Below, one piece after another: positions 47,677 through 58,605 of a stretch of DNA of 64,000 bases. This stretch comes from Edolisoma coerulescens (taxonomy: Eukaryota; Chordata; Aves; Passeriformes; Campephagidae). The stretch spans positions 2,430,208 to 2,494,207 of the forward strand of contig VWZW01006249.1 in assembly GCA_013397115.1 (NCBI GenBank), in the 5' to 3' direction. Position 1 is the first letter of the stretch; each line of letters starts with the position of its first letter. The notes beneath the pieces are model-generated. The model made no database searches and had not been told where the DNA came from. It saw only the letters and a program-made list of their open reading frames with translations. Both the position numbers and the translations under genes were made by a program.

Positions 47677-47704
47677 TAGTCAGTTACTAATAGTCAGTTA
47701 CTAA
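47677..47704. repeat. Perfect 14-base tandem duplication
   Basis: TAGTCAGTTACTAA occurs twice with no gap (47,677-47,690 and 47,691-47,704). The perfect match indicates a recent small duplication. Confidence 0.9.
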
Positions 47705-49351
47705 CATAAATAATAGATGACTCACAAATATAAAGAAAACTAAATGGAAACAAATAGAAAAATGATCTCATACTAATTTGATCGGTGTTCTGAAATATCC
47801 TTAAAATTTTAATTACTTTGATCCAAACCTTTCAGAAAGCAATCCAGGGAGACAATGCTCCAATTAAGAAATGAGGGGGAGCACAATGCTTGTATAGAAT
47901 ATTTTAGATATCAGGACAAATTTCGATAACATTGTCATTACTTCCTGTTCTGCCCCACCATTTGGAGCTGGGAAAATACGACATTTTGCTGGAAATACAA
48001 AATTATCCTCTTTAGTTTACTTCAGAAGCAAATGCGCATGTGAAACTTGCAGTTCCATGCCACTGATGAGCCCTTAGCTAGCCAAGAACTTTGGCATTTC
48101 CCAAACAATACAGTAATTCTATGCAGGTGGAGGTGACTGTCAGCTGCTTAAGTGAAGGTACATCCTTCAGCGCTCTGCTGAATCACAGACTGAGATTTTG
48201 CCGCACACACAGAACCTTCTTGCAGAGCTGGAAACAGAACTCACAGTCTATTGACTGCCAGCTCAGTATTTTAATGGTGGCTCTCCCGTAAGAATGATCT
48301 AAAGCTTTCTCAGAGAAGTAAAACTCTACAGAATTGTGGCATTTACTCTCATTGTGGCATTAGACTTCAGTGTCTAGTAAGGATCACTTTGTAAAAATCT
48401 TTAGTCTCCTCTTAACTGAGGAATGCTTGCTGCTAACTGAAGTTCTGCCTTTATTTCTTAGTTGATTTCTTTTTAAAAATAAATTAATCATTATTTGTGA
48501 CACCAAATAAGCTCAAGTCCCTTGATAAAAGCTGAAGGCTGGAAGAGGTTATTTTTATTTTAAATTTTGGGGGCAGAGTAAAACTGGATTAGGATAGCAG
48601 TCGTGGTGTTCACAGTTTAAACAATATTGACTCGCATTCAGAGCACCAGGCTGTGACTGAGTAACAGCAGTTGCTGCAGGCAGTGCCAGGGAAAGCTCAG
48701 CAGAATTCACAATGGATTTGTCCAACATCCACGTGCAACAGCAGTGAGCATTTGAGAGATCAAGTTATCACTGCCTTAAATCCCCAATCATGTTAGCATA
48801 CACTTCATAAACCAACTGGACAAGCAGACAACATGGAAAACCTAAAGGTTAAGTACACATTATTGACCTCAAGGACACTGTGTTCTACAGATCATTAAAT
48901 ATGTTGTGCTCTCCTCTTTCAGCCAGTCACACTGAAAAGTGCCCTGGGAACATTATTTAATGCTTAGATGTTCTACCTACATTTGTGTGACACAAAATCA
49001 ATACCTTCCCCCTAACCTCACTTGCTTGGATTATTCTCAGCTATTAGCTGCTGTTTAAACCACGATGATTCCAATCCTTTGCACGCCCGTGTATGTGGCC
49101 ATTCCTACATTTTAATGATGAACAGACAGATTGGGAACTCCCCCTTCCTGCATCAAGTACAGCCTTCTCAACACATGGAACAGAGCACAGGTTGGAACAA
49201 GGCACTTCTTTGTTTATTGTTTTGTGGAGGAAACTCTGCTTTTTAGGTGGTGGGGATCCCACTCCTCGAGGACCATGCCTGTGCTCCACACCTCCCAGCA
49301 GGTGCCTGTCCCTGCTTACTGCACTCCACCACTCCACTTTCTCTCCAGGAA

Positions 49352-49796
49352 CTCTAAACTTAGGCTGAGACTTATGCCATAGGGTGCTGCTGGCATCCAG
49401 GCTAAGGAGTGCATAGGGGCAAAACACTGATAGCAGCCCTCAATTTTCTTTGGTGGCTCCTTCTGAGCGTTACTTAATGATTAGGATGTTTCATTCTCAG
49501 AGCTTCCACCTTAATCATGTCCTTAACTCTTGACTGAAGACTATGTCAGGAATGCGGCCACGTGTCTGGATTACTTAATACCAAGGACAACATCCCACCA
49601 GCTGTTCCCAGGCTACTTTGGCAGCTCCTCCCTGTGTCATTCTTACCCATTTCTCAGTTTACTCCTGGAAAGCCTGACCCCAATCCCAGCTCTAACCCTA
49701 GACTAAGATTTATGCAGTGGTACCGACTGAGCTCCAGGTTAAGGGCTGCTGAAGGTGAGGGCAGCTCTCACTTCATTTTACCATTTATTTCTGAGC
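49352..49796. repeat. Old diverged duplication, two copies 338 bases apart
   Basis: 49,352-49,469 and 49,690-49,796 share an ordered series of similar blocks. CTCTAAACTTAGGCTGAGAC matches CTCTAACCCTAGACTAAGAT, CATCCAGGCTAAGG matches GCTCCAGGTTAAGG, and GCAGCCCTCAATTTT matches GCAGCTCTCACTTCA. Identity is moderate and the middle is gapped. It may be a tandem duplication or two fragments of one ancient repeat. Confidence 0.4.
49658..49754 (+). CDS. Candidate exon, product unknown
   Basis: A very strong acceptor (ATTCTTACCCATTTCTCAG) and a good donor (GAAG|GTGAGG) enclose 97 bases inside the longest open frame of the window (49,562-50,095, 177 codons). It enters in phase 0 and leaves in phase 1. 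The peptide starts FTPGKPDPNPSSNPRLRF and has no recognised domain. The segment overlaps the old duplication, which weakens the case for a protein-coding exon. Confidence 0.15.
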
Positions 49797-52700
49797 TCCT
49801 CTGTTGCTGTCATTCGTCCCAGTTGTCTGTTTCCTGGAACTGTTTCCTATGGCTCTTTGGGACCACAGCTCTCCTATTCCAGAAGGGAACAGCCCAATTC
49901 AACTGCCAACCTCAAAGAAACACAAGAAATGATCGACAGCTGCCAAGTGGGAACCCAGAGCACCACAGACTGGGGCACACCCTTGGGATACTCACCTACT
50001 GTTGTTTTTCCCAAACACTACAACATGCACATGTTGAAAGGCTTGGGCTTGCTACTGAAATAAGAAAAACACAGGCACCATGTCTAATCCAGTGATTATC
50101 CAATGTATAGTAACCATTTTTACCATGGGAAGCAGTAACTGAACACAGAATTATGGCTGCACATTTCTAGGACAAGCCCAGATAACCAAGGCAGGGGGAA
50201 ATGGCAGCACTGGCTTTAGTAAGTAGTTCATTACATCATGCTGTTGACTAACCAATGGCTTGGGAAGAATAAGGATGTCCAAGTAAGCTTAACACAGGCT
50301 CAGCAAATCACTGCATTTAAATGTCCAATAACCAAATGCAGGGTATTTCAAATCTAGTTCTGTTCTGTGGGATTAACTGTACCTTCCTTGAGATGTGTCA
50401 TTTTGATGTCTTCAGAGGTTCTAGATACTCAGGGAGATTTTCACTGATATTTTAAAAATAAGTTGAAGCTGCTTATTTCTCAAATCCCTTCAGTTTCTTT
50501 CATACAGAAAATTGACAACACTGATTTGATGTCAAAAACAGGAAGACGTTGAGATTAGCACTGAAACAACCTTGAGTCAGTACCTGGCTCTGGAGATTAA
50601 CACGTGAAAACAAAAGCTCCCCTTGCAACTCTGGTATGAATGGAATTGCCCAAATTCATATTTTCAGTTATATTCACTGCTGCTCTTGGAAAACTGCACT
50701 TCGTCTCCTGGTGAAGGTGGGGCAGAGGGGGATGAGAAGCAAAGCAAACCTGAACAGTATTCAGCATGGGGGAGATACGCCCACATTTCCAACTCTTGAA
50801 AACATCTGCACTGTGAATAATTTTTTACCAGTTCCACTTCTTCCCTGAAAAGTTATGATTTACTTAGTGATTTCACTGAATACCTCTGAAAGTTGTGTCA
50901 CAATTTTATCCTGATTTCTCTTGTCATTGTCAACTCTCATTTGTTTGTAGATGTTCTTCACATGAGATGTGCACAGTAGGCAGATCTCAAACAGTGATAG
51001 TATTAAACATATGAACAGATTTCAAAGTACAGACCATGTCCTACATCTTGAGGCAGGATCAAGATGATTGATAAACTTGAGCTTTAGAGTATCCTTGAGT
51101 TCCAGTAACCCAAGTTTGAGCGGGAGTGAGGTTTTTGTTGTAACACTTGGGAAAAACGCTAAGAGACAGTTTTCTCAGAAGCAGTTTGTCTATAGACTGC
51201 ATATCTGAGGCCTCTTAAGGAGTCTGTGTGTCAGAGCAACTTCTGTCCCAATCCATGACAGTCCATCACCATTAGCGCACCATCAATTTTTCATAAATTT
51301 ATGAAGAAGCTTCAGTAGAAAATTACCAACAACCCTAACCACAAATCCTGTAACCCACAAGCAGAATGTATCCTTTCTTCTTTGTAACCCTCCTGCATGT
51401 TGTATGTTCCCACTTCTCAGTTTTGTCCTTCCATTCACTCCCTCTTCATTTTCTTTTTTAACTTCTATGTACTGTATTGATTCCTTGTCATTTTTCACGG
51501 TCATCCTTATTAATATGCTTTGGAAATTTACTCACACTGCTTATCCAGTTTTTCACCCTTCACATCAAAATATTTCTTTTCTATATTCTTTCTTTTTCTC
51601 TCACACAAGTCAGGGTTTTTTTCTTTTGTTCATATTGTATTCCAAATCCCCTTTTGCAGTCCTTTTCTCGACTTTCTCCCATCTGACACCAAACAGCATC
51701 TTGGAATTCCATGGAAGTTACAGTTCAGCCATCTCCTGGTCCAACCACAGGCTGCTTTCTGAGCACATGGTCTGGTGTCAGTCACTCCCCACTAACCGGG
51801 GGCCCCAATTTCTCAGAGCTCTGTGATGAGCCAGACAAAACAGAGACTCTGCTACACATTGTGAGAGAAAGTCACATCCAATGAAGCACTGCAAGTGTTG
51901 GGGTCACAGGCACAGCACCACTGTCACACCAAGTCAGTATTTATTACCCTACCCACTTACAGATTAGACCTGAAAACCCACTGCTGGAAAACAACTAAAA
52001 TCTTTTTCTCTTGTCCATGGAAAATGCCAAAATATTAGAATGGTTATGACAAAAATTGCTTTTTCAACCAATTCAACAAATAATCAACAAGGCCAGAACC
52101 TATCAGTGCATAACATTGAAAGTTGTTTCCATGTCAGGAATACCAGAGGATCTAGTAATTGTCTGTAGGGACTGTTTCTCTTCCTGCTGTTTTTGAGAGT
52201 CCACAAAAAATAAACCCTAAAAGCCACTGAATAGTGGTCTAAGAATGGTTATAAATGACACTCAGTGATCCATGGCCATTTACACAGATATTCTATCAGC
52301 ATTGACAGCAAGATGATAAGTCATTTTATAGGTCTACTCAAAAAGATTGCACTTCAAATGAATTAGAAGTTCATTATTTTATTTTAAAGGTATCCCTTAG
52401 CTCAGCTCCAGCTGCAGTGAACCTCTGCTAGGTGTCAGGTATAATTTTATATTTCCAAATGAAAATTCTTTCTTATGGCTACTGACAGATTGCTGAATTT
52501 ATTTGGTGTTAGATACAGTGCTACCAGTTACACTGTCCTAGGTCATGTTTTGTTCCACAGAGCTGTGCAATTGCTTTGCAATAAATAAATCAATTAGTCT
52601 AGATCTGTCGTTATGTAGTAAAATCAGTGTCTGTACTTGATCTCCTGTATTTCAGTATCAAATGCCAGGAATAACCACTGGGGACATGTTACTGAATACA

Positions 52701-53979
52701 GTTCCCAAATTACAAATATTACACTTTAAATGCACTTAAATACATGAAACAAGTCAAATACAGAGACATTTGTAAAATATTGGTGAGGGCCAAAGACTCA
52801 GTTGAGGTGTCAGGTCTGTATACACACAGGTGTGTCCCTGAAGAGTCCCCTCTTTTTCTTTTCTAAGGGACTGATGACCTTGCAGAGTAAGTGCCTCCCC
52901 ACAGGTTCTGTGGGTGCATTTCTGAGGCTTGTGAGAGCACATCCAGAATCGTAAGACTCCCTTCTGTTTGGTCATGGGTGTCACTGGTAACAGAAGCTTC
53001 AATCATGAAAATGCCATTTCACTGAATATTTATTTCTCATAGTAGTCATTAACTTTCAAAAGTGCACTGTGTCACACTGCCAAGAAAATGCAGCCTTCCC
53101 TAAGGACTTCAGCATCTGAATAGAGACATGACAAAATGACAAAAGACAAAACAGACAGAGGAAGTGAAGTGCAAAATGCAAGATATAAATACAAGATTTT
53201 GAGTTATCTTAAAGGCATTATATTGGTCTGGTTTTCACATCAATTTCTGCTGTTGCTTCTGTCTAGATAAGCATGGTGAGGAGCTGTGACCTTGCATGTT
53301 ACACCAGTCGATCTGTGGACATTATATTTAAGTACATAGATACCTGTACACACCTATGTACACATTTATATACACACAAGTGCATATAATGATATTACCA
53401 GAGAATGTGGTAAATTACTTTTCTATCCAGATTGCCCAGTACTTTCAATTTTAGAGGACATTTGTGCCCTCACTTCTAAAAAGTTCTCACACCTCCATTG
53501 TGTGTAGAAGGTCTTTGATAAGCAGCCCTGCAGGTGGTGAAGTGCCCTTTCTTTGTCTCATGAAATCCCATTCAGCTTTGGCAGAGAGATAAAGTGGAGC
53601 ATCACGGTTTCCCCTTTCTCGCCGCCTCTGCAAAGACAGTTTGGCAGCTTGCCCGAACTCCTGAAGCTCCCTACACAGGCTGCCTATCACCACCAAAGGA
53701 GCTGCAGCTGATGCTGCAACTGAATGTACCCCTGACCCACAAGGCAGGGAGAAAACACCACTCCCTACTCAACACAGGGACTTCTGGCATCTTCCACGTC
53801 CTCACTCGAGGCAGCAGATAAGGGCAGCAGGATCCTCAGCTTGTTTGGGAGAGGGAGGAAGATAAGCAGAGAAACTCCTGATCCCACCGATTCACCTCCC
53901 CGAGCATCCTCACTCTTCCACTCCCACTCACTCCTCTTTGCCATCTCTGCATGCTCTTTTCTCCCTTCTCTGGTCTCAG
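49797..53979. other. Non-coding stretch, no gene seen
   Basis: Unique sequence with no recognised gene or mobile element. The T/C-rich part at 51.4-51.7 kb gives overlapping open frames in three phases, which is a composition effect. A 69-codon minus-strand frame (53,487-53,696) rich in Arg and Gln has no paired splice sites. Confidence 0.5.
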
Positions 53980-54043
53980 CTACCCACAGGAGGAAGGGTT
54001 TGCAGTGTCTCAGTTACAGTCTCAGTGAGGGCACCAAAGGCAG
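53980..54043 (+). CDS. Candidate short exon, product unknown
   Basis: A strong acceptor (TCTCCCTTCTCTGGTCTCAG) and a donor CAG|GTGAAT enclose 64 bases, open in one frame (phase 1 in, phase 2 out). The peptide begins THRRKGLQCLSYSLSEGTKG. It is listed because its phases fit the neighbouring candidates; taken alone it is weak. Confidence 0.12.
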
Positions 54044-57000
54044 GTGAATTTCTGTTTGGCCCCATGCCCGTTACATTCTCTGGAAAATGACCAAGATTTC
54101 CAGATTGCTTCCAGATTTATTGTGCAGGAATTCCAACTAGGCTGCCAGTTCCAGAAAGCAAAGAAAAAAGAAAAAAAAGTCAACTTTCTGTTGACTTCCA
54201 CCTTGGGGAAGTCAAACAGAAAGTCATGACATAGGCAAGAAAATCCAGCGGCACAGCACTGCTAGCTGGGCATCCTTGGAGAACATCTCTGCACAGCACC
54301 TGCAGGTCAGGCCAGGAGTCCTTGGTTCCGTGTTCCTTTGCCACAAACAACTGTGAAACTCCAAGACAGTAATAATAATAAAGTTTCTCTTTCTATTGTG
54401 CCGTCTGATTCACACAGAATATAAAAGACAACAATTGTTTTGCTAGTCTGAAAACTCAAGGTGTGCAGATCTATACAATAAATTTAAAAGAATTGCTACT
54501 GTCCAAATTAATATCGATTTAGTTTCACATGATTTTGCTTTTTATTGTGGCTTATTTACTTGCATTTTAATTGGGAAATCTTTTAAAGCAGCTTAATTGC
54601 AAAGTTAAGCCCAGAAAAGCTGCCTCGACATCTCTAATTCAGCCCCTTGTGGCTATACACCACAATGTAAAGAAACAAGAGAACTGCAGAAATCACTACA
54701 ACTGCATTTCAGTGCTGAAGCTTTGATGTCAGTAGATGTAACATTAGTGACAACAAAGCAAAGCAGAAATTCTTTTCTCAACCTAACTGCAAACACACCT
54801 TCTGTGCCCACAAACATCTGATCTACTTTGTCAGAGCTGCTTCAATTAGACCTGCATCTTCAGGAGCACCCCTGCTGGCCTACCTGGGGCCGAAGAACAG
54901 CACGTGCTCAGAACTAGGTGCAGAGGGTCACACTGCTCTGGTACTCAGCCTTTAGGTGAGAGCCCTTTGCCTTTCCTTCTATCACAAACAAGATGGGCGT
55001 CACTCATTTATAAGGTAATTGCACACACTTTTATGGTCTGATTTCTGCACTGTAGCAAGCTTTAGCTACCCAGGATGAAAAACTGTAGATTAACTGGTTT
55101 TTGCCTTATTTCAGCCACTGCCTATACAGATACTTAAACTTCTTATTTAACTCCATGGACTTAACTTCAGGCACCTACGTAACGGCCTTTTAGCAAAGAT
55201 TTTTGTGGTTTTTGAATGGGGGCCTTGGAGAAAAATTATTTTCCTTCATGAATAAAATTTACAGTTTAATGATATGAAACATTTCTAGGGGAACAGCCAC
55301 ATTATTGCAGCTGTGCAATGTTAACACCACAAAAGAATAGGAAACAAATATTAATGCATACCTCAACTTCAAAAGGACTTTGGATTGGGCAGTAGTCCAT
55401 AACATTCTATAGAAACACCACCTCATTTATCTTCATAGTCCACAAAGCGGCAAGAAATTAAGCAGAAGACTGTGAAACAATTGCACACCTATCACAGAGT
55501 GCATGTGGACAAATACCAGGTGATTTTGTGCCCTGTACATTCTTATATAAATATGATCAATGATGTTATTTTTGCTCATATACCTTAAAAGCGTAGGGAC
55601 ACCAGCTCTTTGAAAGAAGGCTTCACACTATGGAGGAATCTGCTCCCTTCTCACCCTGTTTCCACCAGTCACCTCAATTTGTTCCTCATTGAAACCCATC
55701 ACCTGTTCCCCTTGTAGTACCTCCAAACCACTCAGAGATCTGCTTAACTCCACCTTCCCAGGCACCATCCTCATCTCTCTGACCATAACGCCTTCTGCCC
55801 GGGTCTCTCACAGAAACTTGCTAAAACACTTCTATGTCTCTTTTCTCAGTTCCTGTTTCCCTTTTCTTAATGGCTACTCATGGGTATTCCTGACCTTTCA
55901 AAGAATCTGCCTTCTTGTCATTCTTACCAATCAGTGCAATCAGCTGGCTCTAATTCTGTCTCATCAGAACCTGGGGCTGCTGCCTGCAGAGGCCAACAGC
56001 AAAGCCTACAAGGACTTCTCACGGAGTTCAGAGACACTGGTTAGGAGGTCAGATGCCCTTTCACACAAACAAGAATGCACTCAACCTCAGTTTTGAAAAA
56101 AATACGTTGATAAAAATGCACCAAGAAACATCTGGATGAAAAACATTCCCAAAAGCAATAGTAGTAAGTAGAAAATGTTATTATCCAGATATGGCCTTCC
56201 TGAGGCATCCTTCTCTTTCTGGGCAAATTCCATGGAAGTCTAAGCTCAGCAAGGTCACCGAAATGATTTGCCTGGCTCCTGTAAGAGGGTCAGTGAAGCA
56301 GTAACTGCTCCACGATGTTAGATTGAAAAATGTGCCTGCAACACCACACCTGGGTGATTCAGAGACCTGCAATGCATGAATCCCCACAAAGATCCATCCT
56401 TAAGCATAACCTCTAAATTGTAATTTTATACCAGCCTCTTTTCCACCTGTTTTCTCTTTGCACTGAAATTCCTCCCCCTCAACTGTGAGCAGTGAATCTT
56501 CCTTTAGAACATGGCAATATTTATTGACTGTACTCTTTGTTCACATCTGTCAGACATGGGAAGTCACCACTGCTTTACAAGACTATCAGTTTTAAGTAAT
56601 GCCATTCATCACAAAATGGAATAGTGTGAGCAACATTTCCTCAACTGCAATGAATTATACAAGGGTCAGCAAGCTGGAGTCGCGGTTGGCAACACAAACA
56701 TTGGCCTCAGGTAGCAAACCCATCTTTGCAGCTGTTCTCATCCATATGGGTTCAATGAACTGCAGAGAGTACAGGCCTTCGCTTATTGAGAGTATCTGCT
56801 GGAACTATTTCATCTAACCAGCATCATAAAACAACTCTGAAGTAAGGTGAATGCTATTCATCTAAAGCTTGTCTGGTAGCCAACTGCTGACAGAGGGGGA
56901 AATAGAGATGGCAAAGCAGCAGATATGGTCGGGAGATGCAGGTGTTCCTGGATTTCAAAACTCAGAGATTAAAACCCCAAGAAGTGGAAACAATGCACCT

Positions 57001-58424
57001 GTGGTTCACAGGCATCTGGTCACCCCAACGGTGCTCAGCTTCCTGACGAACAATTTCCAGGATCCCTCAGTGCATTTCCTCACCAGCATAATGCCCTTTT
57101 AATGGACACGCTGTCAAGCAGATTTGTTCAGCAGCCACACAATTAGCCCTATTTTTGCTCTGAAACAGAAGATTTGTTTATACACATGGTTTTGCAAGTA
57201 AGATTATTCTGTGATTAAATGTCGACATTTTACCAGAAGCCTCGTCACTCGTACGCAGCACACACAAAGCTCAGGTTCTCTCTGCCTTCTGATTTACCCC
57301 AGCATTCACTAAGATTTTACTTCTAATAATGGGTCCTGCAATAAATTCATTTTTCTAGAAGATACAGTTAACACCACATTGCTTTCCTCAGCCTTGTTTT
57401 TGTCTTCACTTCCATCAGTATAATCAGACTCGTAGCAGTTTTCTATTTAAAATAGTGATTGTGCAAACAATTGACCAAGAATGTCAGAAGTCCTTACTGA
57501 ATTGGTAACTGTTAATTGCAAAAATACTACAAAACTGTCTCAGACTAAAAAAGGAACAGATTCGAAAGACAAGCCTTTAACAGAAATTGCTTCTATAAAC
57601 AAGAAGCCTAAAGATGCTTCAATTTTCTTTCCTTAATGACATTCAACCTAACAAAATTAATCACAAGTTAAGCACTCCCAAGAATAGAAGAAAAGCTTGT
57701 AATAGAAATATCAAAGCCTTCAATGTCAGTTACTAACAGCAATAATTTTCAAGTAACACCACTGACGCAGTTTGCTCAGCCCACAAACTGTAGCATTTTA
57801 AACTGTTCACTCAAAGAAACAGGATCTTTGGGAGACACTGTCTTTCCAGTTTAGGATTAGGCTAAGAGAGCCAGGCAGGTATCCCATCTAAGGGATAACA
57901 GCCCCATAAATCGTCTTGTTATTAGATAAAATAAGCAAATCCCCTCAAATATGGATGTAGTGTACTGATGGATTGTAGAATAAAATGATGACATTAAAGG
58001 ATGGCTTCATGACCATATGTATATAAAATTTCATTCTTTTAGATGTTTCCTGGGATGAATTAAATTATGTAAATATATGTTAACAATAATTCATAATATT
58101 TTAATAAAATCTTTTTCTTTCTCTTGGCTTCTCAGAAGTGCAGTCCCAGGTGTCCTTAGGGTGGTGCGTGTTTTGTTTTTACACTTTAAGGACACACAAG
58201 GTTATACACTTCATAAGCAAGGAAGCACAACTATTGATATATAATGCAGATAATGATGCTGGGCATCCTTTGTCTGGTATCATTCCCAGTTTTTGCTGGG
58301 AGCACTGTTCATCAACAAAGTGACTTGGTATCAAGAAAGGGGATTCACATTTTTCAAGTTTTCTGCCAGACAGCTATTCTGGGAAAGAAAAAAGTATTTT
58401 GATTTTCTTTTTTTTCCTGTATAG
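54044..58424. other. Non-coding stretch, no gene seen
   Basis: AT-rich unique sequence without a recognised element. The open frames at 55,689-56,096 and 56,599-56,817 have no domain and no good splice pairing. Confidence 0.5.
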
Positions 58425-58605
58425 TGGAAGATTAAACAGTGAAGGTGTCTTTACTGTTGACAGATTTTGTATTAGTAAATGCAATCAAATCTACCTAAGA
58501 CTCATGCCTCGAGTGAACTTACTCACTGAAAAGTACATCCCCAGAGACATTGCTCTCCACATGGTCCCCCTGCTTGTTCAGGCTGTGAAAGTTCGCCAAG
58601 TTTAA
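58425..58605 (+). CDS. Candidate terminal coding exon, product unknown
   Basis: A long pyrimidine tract ending TTTTTTTTCCTGTATAG gives a very good acceptor at 58,424. The next base completes a codon (phase 2), and 59 further codons stay open before TAA at 58,603-58,605. The peptide begins GRLNSEGVFTVDRFCISKCN and its last part reads IPRDIALHMVPLLVQAVKV before the final residues. It looks like a mixed strand-helix C terminus rather than low-complexity sequence. Several arginines use CpG codons (CGA, CGC), which decay quickly without selection. A donor-like AAG|GTGACC lies just after the stop. I do not recognise the family. The other two frames close within a few codons. Confidence 0.35.

Larger units (their letters stand above)
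44665..49351. other. Non-coding stretch, no gene seen
   Basis: AT-rich unique sequence with a 12-A run (44,706-44,717), a short CA run near 46,258, the enhancer-like interval near 47 kb, and a 14-base tandem duplication at 47,677-47,704. No gene was recognised. Confidence 0.5.

Noticed and set aside
49562..50095. Longest open frame of the window (177 codons, +)
   Set aside because: No recognisable domain, overlaps an old duplication, and this length is expected by chance in 64 kb of both strands. Only the splice-bounded part is kept, as a weak exon candidate.
51404..51826. Overlapping frames rich in Phe, Ser and Leu
   Set aside because: A C/T-rich tract is open in three phases at once, a composition effect.
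53487..53696. 69-codon minus-strand frame rich in Arg and Gln
   Set aside because: It looked helical and protein-like, but no paired splice sites or start context support it.
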